Assembly (NCBI GenBank): GCA_027452005.1
Contig: DAIDHF010000004.1
Span: forward strand, 40,732 to 104,731
From: Acidimicrobiales bacterium
GTDB taxonomy: Bacteria; Actinomycetota; Acidimicrobiia; Acidimicrobiales; JAKAVM01
Direction: 5' to 3'
DNA: 64,000 nt
Shown here in pieces: positions 52,569-60,498 of the stretch. A program made the position numbers and the translations under genes. Every line of letters begins with the position of its first letter. Position 1 is the stretch's first letter. The notes under the pieces are model-generated. The model saw nothing but the letters and a program-made list of their open reading frames with translations. It was not told the origin of the DNA and searched no databases.

Positions 52569-53188
52569 CCTCGTTCGATCCATTCATCTAGATGGGGCGA
52601 CTCGGTCTGGATCGTCGTGCTGGCTCCGTGCCCGGGTAAGACCACGGTAGATAAGGGTAACTTGGAAAACAGTCTTCCCTCGATGGAGCCGATTATCTCC
52701 TCGAAATTGCCCCCGGGAAACTTGGTGGCTCCTGGCCCGCCCGGGAAGAGGGTATCTCCTGAAAACAGCAAGTTCGCACTTTGAAGATAAAAACACATTG
52801 ATCCTGGGGTATGACCTGGCGTGGCTATAGAACCCAACTTGAGGTCTCCTACAGCAATTTCCGAGTCGTCCTCTAGAACAAAATCGTAGGCCTCGAGCAT
52901 GTCAGAGTCCTCATGGGTGATCCCGACGTCAATTCCGGCCTCTCTGACCTGGGGTACTGCCTGGATGTGATCCCAGTGGCCGTGGGTCTCCAGGACTCGT
53001 CTCACGTTGTATCTCTGACACAAATCCAGGAGCTTTTCATGTTCGTTGGCAGCGTCGATTAACACCCCCTCCCCAGTGGACTTGCACCTAACTATGTATA
53101 CATTATTGTCCACAGGACCAACTACCACTTTGAACACCTCGCAAAGTCCGTCCAGGTAGATTTTTTCCACAAGCTCACTCTGGGCCAT
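52562..53188 (-). CDS. MBL-fold hydrolase, glyoxalase II-like
   Basis: 208 aa from ATG 53188 (MAQSELVEKIYLDG); the 95 extra residues of the track ORF look non-coding. The metal motif is THGHWDHIQAVPQ, with further ligands in IATPGHTPGSMCFYL, LFSGDTLFPGG and VVLPGHGASTTI. The layout is that of hydroxyacylglutathione hydrolase-type and persulfide dioxygenase-type enzymes. Being the first gene of the sufC-S-U run, a part in handling persulfide or thiol adducts is conceivable, but only position supports it. Confidence 0.85.
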   Translation of the reverse strand: MAQSELVEKIYLDGLCEVFKVVVGPVDNNVYIVRCKSTGEGVLIDAANEHEKLLDLCQRYNVRRVLETHGHWDHIQAVPQVREAGIDVGITHEDSDMLEAYDFVLEDDSEIAVGDLKLGSIATPGHTPGSMCFYLQSANLLFSGDTLFPGGPGATKFPGGNFEEIIGSIEGRLFSKLPLSTVVLPGHGASTTIQTESPHLDEWIERGW

Positions 53189-53446
53189 TATTTGGGTAAT
53201 CCCCAAAGATTTTGTAGATCCATCTCTCAATTCTCGCTCAAAAATCCAGGTAGTGCCAGAAGTCGACCCGGCTAGAGCAGTTAGGTTAGTCTCTCCCTCA
53301 GCAGGAAATGAGCGAATTGCTAAAAAATTGACTGGTTGGTCTAGTAGCAATACCCTGTATGTAACCAACGGAGTGCGAGATCGTCCGGGAGTTCTCAAGC
53401 CGAGACCCCAATGATCTGGCCAGACCCTAAAAGGGGGAAATACCAA

Positions 53447-54562
53447 GTGAACTTTGCCTTTAGCGAAGAACAAGAGGAACTTCGTAGCTCGGTCCGAAAG
53501 TTCTTAGAGGATAAGTCGCCATCGAGCGAAGTGCGTCGCCTTATGGAGACCTCAAAAGGCTATGATGAGGCGGTCTGGGGGCAGATGGCCGACCAACTCG
53601 GCCTTCAGGCTATGGCCATACCCGAAGAGTTCGGGGGGGCTGGATTTGGTTTCGTCGAGTTGGTTGTCGTGTTTGAGGAGATGGGCCGGGCACTTTTGTG
53701 TGCGCCGTATTTCTCTACGATCGCCTTGGCTTCGTGCGCCATCTGGAAGTCCCTCGACTTAGATGCTGCGAAGGACTTTCTACCGTCAATAGCCTCGGGA
53801 GAGACTATTGCTACCTTGGCAATCACTGAAGATTCCGGGCGATGGGACCTTGACAGCATCACCCTACAGGCCTCAGCGTCCGGGTCTGAGTTTAAGCTAT
53901 CTGGACACAAGAACTTTGTAATTGACGGCCACCTAGCCAACCTGATTCTGGTCGCTGGCCGCACCAACAAGGGTATTGGTCTGTTCGCGGTTGACGGGAG
54001 TGCGCCCGGGATTACCAGGACGCAACTGGTGACCATGGACCAGACCCGAAAGCAGGCCCGCCTAGAGTTCAATAGTACCCCGGCTCGACTTATCGGAACT
54101 GATGGGGGTGCTGAGTCGGTGTTATCCAAGACTTTGGACCTAGCCGCTGTGTGTCTGGCAGCCGAGCAAGTGGGAGGCGCTCAAAAGTGTCTTGAGATGA
54201 GCGTTGAGTATGCGAAAGAAAGAATTCAGTTTGGTCGGCCTATTGGGAGCTTTCAGGCGATCAAGCATAAGTGTGCCGACATGTTGCTAGAGGTTGAGTC
54301 TTCAAAGTCGGCGGCTTACTACGCAGGGTGGGCAGCGGCCGAAGATTCTGACGAGTTACCGGTTGTGGCCAGTCTGGCCAAGGCATACTGCTCAGATGCC
54401 TACTTTCACGCCGCGGCCGAGAATATTCAGATCCATGGCGGCATTGGATTCACCTGGGAGCACGATGCCCATCTGTACTTCAAACGAGCCAAGTCTTCGG
54501 AGCTATTCCTGGGCGATCCCACCTACCACAGAGAACAACTGGCTCAGCGTATCGGGATCTAA
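53447..54562 (+). CDS. Acyl-CoA dehydrogenase
   Basis: 371 aa from GTG 53447 (VNFAFSEEQEELRSSVRKFL), preceded by AGGGGG at 9 nt. The fold marks are IPEEFGGAGFGFVELVVVFEEMGRALL, LAITEDSGRWD, LSGHKNFVIDGHLANLILVAGR, RIQFGRPIGSFQAIKHKCADM and ENIQIHGGIGFTWEHDAHLYFKRAKSSELFLGDPTYH. The GGIGFTWEHDAHLY segment is common in acyl-CoA dehydrogenases of steroid or fatty-acid catabolism in actinobacteria (FadE-like, often with a partner chain). The expected base Glu at the active site is not clear by eye. No FadE partner is adjacent. Confidence 0.87.
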   Translation: MNFAFSEEQEELRSSVRKFLEDKSPSSEVRRLMETSKGYDEAVWGQMADQLGLQAMAIPEEFGGAGFGFVELVVVFEEMGRALLCAPYFSTIALASCAIWKSLDLDAAKDFLPSIASGETIATLAITEDSGRWDLDSITLQASASGSEFKLSGHKNFVIDGHLANLILVAGRTNKGIGLFAVDGSAPGITRTQLVTMDQTRKQARLEFNSTPARLIGTDGGAESVLSKTLDLAAVCLAAEQVGGAQKCLEMSVEYAKERIQFGRPIGSFQAIKHKCADMLLEVESSKSAAYYAGWAAAEDSDELPVVASLAKAYCSDAYFHAAAENIQIHGGIGFTWEHDAHLYFKRAKSSELFLGDPTYHREQLAQRIGI

Positions 54563-54677
54563 GTTCGTCTGACTTAGTCCGAGGCTGGTCTCAAGGTTTC
54601 CAGTCTTCGGGGTGGTCCTGTTGTTTTCTTTCCCAAGAACTAATTATCGTGTTGGCTTCTAAAGTAGACTAATCCAA

Positions 54678-55202
54678 GTGAAGGTAATCTTGCTGGTTGT
54701 CGTGTTGGCTTTAGCGGTAGTCTTGGGAGCCTGGTTCAAGGGACTCTTGGTCGCCAGAAAGTCCGCTCCTGGTCTGCCAAAGGCGGAAGTTGACCGTGAT
54801 ACGTCAACGAGTGGGCGTCATTCCAAAGGGGGTGCCGGGCCAAGGGTTACGCCTCCACAGTCAATTGACCTTGACGAATTGGCCCAATGGGTGAAGAGGA
54901 ACCTCCCTCCCGACATTCAGCCCGGACTGGAAGTTGAGACAATCAGGCGCATTGTCGAATGGAATCTGGACTTTATCAGGTCTAAGCGAGCATCTAGTAA
55001 CGGTCACTCAACAAAGCCAGCAACCCAGGTGGTGGTTGCAGGTGCCGAGACCGCCGAGTACGTGCTGAATCGCTCGAGTGAGGTAGGGCTAGGGCTAACT
55101 CCGGCCCAGGTTCATGCCGTGCTAGATGCCCAAATGGCCTACCTGGAGTCCATGGGAGCCGCAGGCCCCGAGATAGGACCCGATCCTTCAGGTCCTTCTT
55201 AG
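54678..55202 (+). CDS. Membrane-anchored protein of unknown function
   Basis: 174 aa, start GTG 54678. One N-terminal helix (VILLVVVLALAVVLGAWFKGLLVA) is followed by a flexible linker and a helical domain: IDLDELAQWVKRNLPPDIQPGLEVETIRRIVEWNLDFIRSK and ETAEYVLNRSSEVGLGLTPAQVHAVLDAQMAYLESMG. The VETIRRIVEWNLDFIR and PAQVHAVLDAQMAYLESMG helices look like two copies of a short helical motif. The family is not recognised, although such small actinobacterial proteins are common. The RNA element at 55260 begins about 58 bp after its stop. Confidence 0.65.
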   Translation: MKVILLVVVLALAVVLGAWFKGLLVARKSAPGLPKAEVDRDTSTSGRHSKGGAGPRVTPPQSIDLDELAQWVKRNLPPDIQPGLEVETIRRIVEWNLDFIRSKRASSNGHSTKPATQVVVAGAETAEYVLNRSSEVGLGLTPAQVHAVLDAQMAYLESMGAAGPEIGPDPSGPS

Positions 55203-55259
55203 AATTCCTTGAGATTCCACCACCAATAACGTCAGGTCGGCTAATGTGGGGAATACCAG

Positions 55260-55395
55260 GGAAAGGAGGTGGTCCAACTGTTAGATGAAGATTTAGGGAC
55301 TCTGGAGGTGCACGGCTGCTAGGCAGAGCACTGGGAATGCTGGCAAATACCTGCCATGCACCGCTTCCAACAGTGGCGGAACAGTCCTTTCCACC
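55260..55395 (+). ncRNA. Candidate structured RNA carrying an extended anti-16S match
   Basis: The segment folds by eye into nested helices: GGAAAGGA (55260-55267) with TCCTTTCC (55385-55392); ACTGTT (55277-55282) with AACAGT (55369-55374); TGGA/TCCA and GGTGCA/TGCACC (55303-55312 with 55357-55369); three small hairpins inside. AAAGGAGGTGGTCCAAC (55262-55278) can pair with the 17-nt 16S rRNA 3' tail GUUGGAUCACCUCCUUU, with one G-U. A strong terminator follows at 55440. It could be a small RNA, a 3'-UTR product of the gene before it, or a leader for what follows. A CTG-started 14-codon ORF after the Shine-Dalgarno-like part is an alternative reading. Confidence 0.5.
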
Positions 55396-55439
55396 TAAGT
55401 AACTTGTTGAGAAGTCCTCTCCAGTAAAATCAGTATATG

Positions 55440-55466
55440 AGAGCGCCCCGTCTAGGGGCGCTCTTT
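55440..55466 (+). terminator. Strong intrinsic terminator
   Basis: AGAGCGCCCC and GGGGCGCTCT make a perfect 10-bp stem around GTCTA, directly followed by TTTGTGTT. It ends transcription of the structured RNA and of the gene at 54678, and isolates the GH38 gene downstream unless it is conditional. Confidence 0.85.
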
Positions 55467-55510
55467 GTGTTCAAGGCCAATTTTAGAACTTTGTAATCCA
55501 AGGGGATGCA

Positions 55511-55573
55511 ATGGACGGTAAGGAATTCATAGCTAGGCTCCGGTCAGATCACAAAATTAGGGAGCCCAATTGA
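55511..55573 (+). CDS. Possible 20-codon small ORF before the GH38 gene
   Basis: ATG 55511 with AAGGGGATGCA upstream reads MDGKEFIARLRSDHKIREPN and stops at TGA. It is too short for the track. It has a good ribosome-binding site but no recognised relatives and may be a chance frame or a leader peptide. Confidence 0.25.
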   Translation: MDGKEFIARLRSDHKIREPN

Positions 55574-55610
55574 TTAACTGTGATTACCAAACTCGGTAAG
55601 AAGCTTTTGA

Positions 55611-58142
55611 GTGCTAGAACACGATAGGCATGCAGAACCGGTGGCTATGACCGAGGACCAACTTAGATTCAAACTAGGGATCCCCCAAGATGCATCTAGG
55701 GTCTTAGTAGTACTTGAGTCCAGCCACTGGGATCCCAATTGGTTACTGACCTCACGCGAGTCCTTCAAGGTTGCCGTTTGTAAAAATCTGGAGATGGCCT
55801 TGGGTGAGCTAGCACGTGAACCCCGTCGGATCTACTGCGTGGAGTGTGCGTTCTTTTTGAAGATGTTCTGGGATGCTCGCCCAAGTAGGCGAGGTGAACT
55901 CGTTGAACACCTCAGCAGTGGGCACTTGAGGCTGCTGGGGACCGGGGTTACAACTCCCGACACGATCCTGCCATCGGTCGAATCAATTATACGTGACTAT
56001 CAAATTGGTAGCCAGTGGTATCGTTCAATCGGGGTTGATCGTCAGACACGAGTGGCCTATCTGCCAGACTCCTTTGGACACGCACCCACCGTCCCTGGGA
56101 TCCTTCGAGCGCTCGGGGTTAGTGGCGTCGGGATCTGTCGAATTGATGGTCAGTACCTGGTTGGTCGGGAAACCGACTCAAAGGTACACTTTCCAAGACC
56201 CAACACGAGTGCCGATCTCCTCATGAATCGTGAGCGATCCCAGGACTTTATTTGGAGAGGACCAGGCGGGGCAGAGGTACTAGCTCACTGGATGGCTTAT
56301 GGATATGGATTTGGCCAAATGTTGGCTCATAACGGGCTTACCAGAGCCTACAGGCTGCCTCTGGCAAGACCAGCCAGGTCGATAGATCAAGTGGCCGACA
56401 AGATAAACCGGTTTGCCAGGAGACTCTCTCGGACCTCTCGCACCCCATATCTCCTGTGTCCAACAGGGTTCGATTTTGTTCCACCCATTCACGGACTAGT
56501 TGACCTGTTGGATGGCTACAATCAGAACAACTATCCCACGAGCGGTACTTGGGCGACCTGCCTGGGATTTGACGACTACCTAGATCTGGTTGGATTCCAC
56601 CGAGACAACTTGCCAACTATTGAACTCGATCCTAACCCGTACTTTAGTGGATTTTACACATCACGGGCGACCTTGAAGACAGCAGCTTACCTCTTAGCTC
56701 GTAGACTTTTGGAAACCGAGGCATCAATAGCACTATCACAGGGCGATATAAGCGAGGATGAAAAACGGGTAATTGAAAGTTCCTGGTGGATCTCAGCGGT
56801 TTCAAACCATCACGACTTTATTACGGGAACCTCTCCTAACCGAGTCGCGCAAAATGAGCAGATATCCTGGCTCAAAAGTGCACTGGATACCTTGGAAAAT
56901 GACATGGTCAAAAGAATTCCTACATCACACAAGCCGGTTGCCTTGGTGAGTTCTGGCGTTGACATTGACGAGGTCTCAATAGATTTTCTGAAAAGCTATG
57001 AACTAAGAGATGGACCCGATGAACTACGAATAACAGCTGGTTTTGGTGAAATAGTTTTCGACAAAGCACGGGGAGGAGAAATCTCGAAGTTTATGGTTGG
57101 CCAACAAGATTGGGTCTCTCCCGGCAAGACTCTGTTTGAGTTGGCCTCATATCGAGACAGCGGGGGGCTTTGGAGGATGGGTATGGAGTATATCGGCGGT
57201 ACCTTTGAGCTAGTTGAGACCCCATCGCGGCCTCGGTCACTTACAAAGTTGACAATTAGTCCTAATGACAACCTTGAGATTCATACGTGTTCAAGGTTGG
57301 ACGGGATGGACATCGAGAGATGGTACAGGATAATGAGAGTTGACAAAATAGGCCCGATTATTGTTACGGCACTTAGGCTTGCCCCACGTAAAGACAGGAC
57401 GGTAACGGTTCGCGTTGGTCATGAGAGTGAGATGAAGTCGGCTATCATGGACATGCCAGGAGGCTGGGTGGTACGCCCGAGCAAGAACTATTACGAGCCT
57501 ACTTTTTGGCCGTTTCAGTCTTTTGCATACCTGGGAACCTCGAGTGGCCTTGAGCTAGGTGTGTTCTCGTCGATTCCAAAGGCAGTAGCGGTCAGAGACG
57601 AGCAGCGTAGCTTGGAGGTAGTCTTGGCAAGAAATGCCCGTATGGAAAGACACCACCGGACGGTTCCGGTCCCTGGAATGCCAGTCTACGGGACAGATGG
57701 GGCGACAGTCGACGTTCATTTGGGGTTAGTTAGGACACTACCAGGGACTCTTAGCCCACAATTACTTCGAGGTCTTGCAAGGAGACTTTCTAGGATATGT
57801 ACTTTCGAGCCACCGCCAGGTAGTCCATTTAGCACTACGGCCCGGATGTTGGCTATTGACCAGGTCAAGGTAAGTGGAGATGATGTAGAGATTTTGGCCG
57901 TAAAACCAGCTGCACGCGGAGGCGGGGTAATAATTAGACTGCAAAACTGGGCTCAGAACTCGGTCATCTGTGATTTGAGCGTTAGTCCCGGCAGGATCGA
58001 CAGGGCCGTTATATGTAACGCGCTAGAGGATGAGATTTCGACTCTAGAGGTTAGCGAGGGTCGTAAGGTGCGTGCCGAAATCGTTGGAACGTTAGCAACC
58101 GTCAAGGTATGGCTATCAAGTGAGGTTAGTAAGAAAAATTGA
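55611..58142 (+). CDS. Glycoside hydrolase family 38 (alpha-mannosidase-like)
   Basis: 843 aa from GTG 55611; ATG 55647 is an alternative start. Family 38 marks: SSHWDPNWLLTSRESF (zinc-binding His-Trp-Asp), YCVECAFFLKMFWDARPSRRGELVEHLSSGHLRLLGTGV, the nucleophile Asp in VAYLPDSFGHAPTVPGILRALG and the second zinc His pair in SNHHDFITGTSPN. A beta-rich C-terminal half corresponds to the GH38 middle and C domains. It probably cleaves alpha-mannosides, perhaps of cell-wall or glycoprotein origin; no signal peptide is seen, so it acts inside the cell. No sugar transporter is adjacent. Confidence 0.88.
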   Translation: MLEHDRHAEPVAMTEDQLRFKLGIPQDASRVLVVLESSHWDPNWLLTSRESFKVAVCKNLEMALGELAREPRRIYCVECAFFLKMFWDARPSRRGELVEHLSSGHLRLLGTGVTTPDTILPSVESIIRDYQIGSQWYRSIGVDRQTRVAYLPDSFGHAPTVPGILRALGVSGVGICRIDGQYLVGRETDSKVHFPRPNTSADLLMNRERSQDFIWRGPGGAEVLAHWMAYGYGFGQMLAHNGLTRAYRLPLARPARSIDQVADKINRFARRLSRTSRTPYLLCPTGFDFVPPIHGLVDLLDGYNQNNYPTSGTWATCLGFDDYLDLVGFHRDNLPTIELDPNPYFSGFYTSRATLKTAAYLLARRLLETEASIALSQGDISEDEKRVIESSWWISAVSNHHDFITGTSPNRVAQNEQISWLKSALDTLENDMVKRIPTSHKPVALVSSGVDIDEVSIDFLKSYELRDGPDELRITAGFGEIVFDKARGGEISKFMVGQQDWVSPGKTLFELASYRDSGGLWRMGMEYIGGTFELVETPSRPRSLTKLTISPNDNLEIHTCSRLDGMDIERWYRIMRVDKIGPIIVTALRLAPRKDRTVTVRVGHESEMKSAIMDMPGGWVVRPSKNYYEPTFWPFQSFAYLGTSSGLELGVFSSIPKAVAVRDEQRSLEVVLARNARMERHHRTVPVPGMPVYGTDGATVDVHLGLVRTLPGTLSPQLLRGLARRLSRICTFEPPPGSPFSTTARMLAIDQVKVSGDDVEILAVKPAARGGGVIIRLQNWAQNSVICDLSVSPGRIDRAVICNALEDEISTLEVSEGRKVRAEIVGTLATVKVWLSSEVSKKN

Positions 58143-58192
58143 GTAAGCTCATGAAGTATCTTGGTTACAATGCAACCAGTTAGAAGAGAAGG

Positions 58193-59065
58193 ATGTTTAG
58201 GTTGACTACAAATCTTAGTGGTCGACGGGTGCTCATTACCGGGTCTGCCCGTGGAATTGGTGCCAGCTTGGCAGAGCGCCTAGTTGAACGTGAAGCGGTC
58301 GTGGCCCTGTGTGGTCTGGAAAGTGGCCTGTTGGCTGAGGTATCTAGAAGGTGTAATGGCGCGCCATGGTGGTCGTGCGATGTTACCAATCGGGCAGAGC
58401 TGGCAGAAGTCGTAGGAAACGTAGTAGATCGTCTCGGGGGACTGGACGTGGTTGTAGCCAATGCCGGCGTGGCTGGCCAACTCCCACTTGTTGGGGGTAA
58501 TCCGGAGATTTTGGAGCAGACCCTTGCGGTGAACACGATTGGGGTTTACAACACCATGTGGGCGGCCGCAAAACACGTGAGCCATTCTGAAGGGTACTTT
58601 CTTGTTATCTCCTCTTTGGCTGCTGCAGTCCACCTTCCCCTTTTAGGAGCATATAGCGCGTCCAAGGCGGCTAGCGAGGCTCTTGGTAATACCTTGCGAA
58701 TCGAGCTCCGACCCAGTGGGGCACGGGTTGGCGTGGCCTACTTTGCAGAACTCGACACAGAGATGACCAGCCGAGGTTTTGGGACCGACGCCGCAAAAGT
58801 TCTCACGGGCGGTGGAGCCTTGACGCGGTCAACCCCACTAAAGGTTGGTATTGACGCCCTAGAGCGTGGAATTATGCGACGATCTCGCCACATCGTGGCT
58901 CCGTGGTGGGTTAGCCTGGCCTTGGCGCTCCGTCCAGTTCTACCGCAACTTGTTGAACCAATCGCCCAAAGAAAGCTAGCCACGGCCCTGGAGATTGCCC
59001 GCCAAGAGGTCGTTGAGCTAACTACCCCCCAGCCACCTTTTAGTTCAGGAGAGCGCGAAAAATGA
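58193..59065 (+). CDS. Short-chain dehydrogenase/reductase
   Basis: 290 aa. NAD(P) motif TGSARGIG (residues 16-23), VVVANAGVAG, the catalytic Ser in VISSLAAA and YSASK with Tyr and Lys. The ending with a long C-terminal helix (LAKRKLATALEIARQE-type, IVAPWWVSLALALRPVLPQL) is of the kind seen in actinobacterial SDRs that act on lipids or steroids. Start ATG 58193 has AGAAGGA upstream. It is a single gene between the GH38 enzyme and the convergent AhpD-like gene. Confidence 0.88.
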   Translation: MFRLTTNLSGRRVLITGSARGIGASLAERLVEREAVVALCGLESGLLAEVSRRCNGAPWWSCDVTNRAELAEVVGNVVDRLGGLDVVVANAGVAGQLPLVGGNPEILEQTLAVNTIGVYNTMWAAAKHVSHSEGYFLVISSLAAAVHLPLLGAYSASKAASEALGNTLRIELRPSGARVGVAYFAELDTEMTSRGFGTDAAKVLTGGGALTRSTPLKVGIDALERGIMRRSRHIVAPWWVSLALALRPVLPQLVEPIAQRKLATALEIARQEVVELTTPQPPFSSGEREK

Positions 59066-59228
59066 CTCGTCCAGCTACCAGCCCGGAAGACCTGGTCATG
59101 TAACGTTCCAACCGTCCTCTCTTAGTTTTCGCATTCTCCGACACCATCTTTGTTCGTCTTCACAATCGCGATTTTAACCCTTCAGAATGAACCAGACTAT
59201 AAGAACACCAAGACTACTCGAGGAAAGC

Positions 59229-59771
59229 TTATTTGATTGGGGGGCTATATCCGCTCTCGACTACCTGTCTTGCTCGATCCATGTAGGCGTCCTTATCTGG
59301 TGGGCAGGTTGCGCCAAGTCCATCCACGTACCGATTAAACATTGAAAACGCGGCTGCAATCAACACGGTGTCATGAATCTCGATCTCGCTCGCCCCCGCG
59401 TCCTTTGCCCGTTCGATCTCGCTTTTGGTCACCTTTTTCCCTGACTCCCTTGCACATTTAGCTATTGCCAACAGAGCGCGAAGCTTATTGGATATCGGAG
59501 CTGATTCAGGGTCATCTAAAGTTGCATCGACTATATTCCAGCCACCTTCCAACTGGAGGGCGGCAAAACAAGAGTGAGAAAGCTCACAGAAGTTACACTC
59601 ATTTAGATGCGAAACGTAGCTAGCAATAAGTTCACGTTCACCTCGCGATAACGAGCCGTTGCTTTGGAGCAAGGCGTCAGCTAGCTGCAAAAGTGGACCG
59701 GCCGTCTCGGGGCGGAACTCAAAGAGAGATCTAATACCAACCGAGTTAGGATTTACGGAGATATGGGGCAT
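59229..59771 (-). CDS. AhpD-like carboxymuconolactone decarboxylase/peroxidase-related protein
   Basis: 180 aa, all-helical. The AhpD-type redox site is HLNECNFCELSHSCF (Glu, CxxC, then His), which supports alkylhydroperoxidase or thiol peroxidase activity. The surrounding GERELIASYVSHLN and SNKLRALLAIAKCA helices match the uncharacterised peroxidase-related family. It may protect against peroxides, a plausible need in an iron-rich acidic setting. Start ATG 59771. Confidence 0.85.
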   Translation of the reverse strand: MPHISVNPNSVGIRSLFEFRPETAGPLLQLADALLQSNGSLSRGERELIASYVSHLNECNFCELSHSCFAALQLEGGWNIVDATLDDPESAPISNKLRALLAIAKCARESGKKVTKSEIERAKDAGASEIEIHDTVLIAAAFSMFNRYVDGLGATCPPDKDAYMDRARQVVESGYSPPIK

Positions 59772-59856
59772 AGTTTCATAGTAGCCCGACTACTTGAACT
59801 TGTCTGGCTCAAGTAAAAGTTCGGTTCATGATTTTCTCGGGCGCGGCTTGGTAAGG

Positions 59857-60477
59857 TCATAGAGACACTTGGTTGATCGATTCACGCAGTCTCAACGCGG
59901 CCTGTTTGGGACTTGAGGACTCAGTTAAGTATCGAACTACAACAAAGCACCTGGCCCCGGCTCTGTAGTAATCGGGAACACTATCAGGGGTTACGCCCCC
60001 AGTCACGAAGATTGGATTTGTCCATTTTGATGTGGCGTAGGTCACATACTCTAACCCAGTTCCGAGCCGGCCGAGTTTTGTTGGAGTTGGCACAACGGGG
60101 CCTACCGAGATGTAGTTCACGTCCAAGGTAATGGCCGTGTCAAACTCTTGGGGAGCATGGGTAGAGATCCCTACCATAAGATCTGAGCCGACTAGGGCTC
60201 TTACCTTGTCTACCCCCAGGTCGTCTTGACCAACATGAACGCCGTCAGCCCCGCAGGCCAGGGCAATATCTGCCCTGTCATTTACGAAAAAGGGAACCCC
60301 AAGCTCGCGACAAACCTGGCAACATTCAACGGCAACTCTATAGAGTTCCTTGTCAGCTAATCGCTTTTCCCTGAGCTGGACTACGTCTACGCCACCTTGA
60401 ATACATTGAGTGATAAATTCGGCCAGGTCATCTCGTGCCGGGGTACACAGATAGAGCGAGCCCTTTAGATTTCCCAC
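59857..60477 (-). CDS. thiE: Thiamine phosphate synthase
   Basis: 206 aa, start GTG 60477. TIM-barrel motifs: VVQLREKRLADKELY (pyrophosphate/HMP site), FFVNDRADIALACGADGVHVGQDDLG, GISTHAPQEFDTAITLDVNYISVGPVVPTPTK and PIFVTGGVTPDSVPDYYRAGARCFVVVRYL. It condenses HMP-pyrophosphate with the thiazole phosphate to make thiamine phosphate. It lies 21 bp after aceE, whose product needs thiamine diphosphate. No TPP riboswitch was seen upstream of aceE. Confidence 0.93.
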   Translation of the reverse strand: MGNLKGSLYLCTPARDDLAEFITQCIQGGVDVVQLREKRLADKELYRVAVECCQVCRELGVPFFVNDRADIALACGADGVHVGQDDLGVDKVRALVGSDLMVGISTHAPQEFDTAITLDVNYISVGPVVPTPTKLGRLGTGLEYVTYATSKWTNPIFVTGGVTPDSVPDYYRAGARCFVVVRYLTESSSPKQAALRLRESINQVSL

Positions 60478-60498
60478 AGCCGTTCCAATCTGGCCGTT

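Noticed and set aside
53189-53473. N-terminal extension of the MBL hydrolase in the track
   Set aside because: The 95 extra residues have no MBL features, and the normal family start (MAQSELVEKIYLDG) is at 53188; the segment is the divergent promoter region.
55262-55278. Fragment of an rRNA operon on the minus strand
   Set aside because: The 17 bases match only the complement of the 16S 3' tail; flanking sequence has no further 16S or spacer similarity, so it is not an rRNA gene piece.
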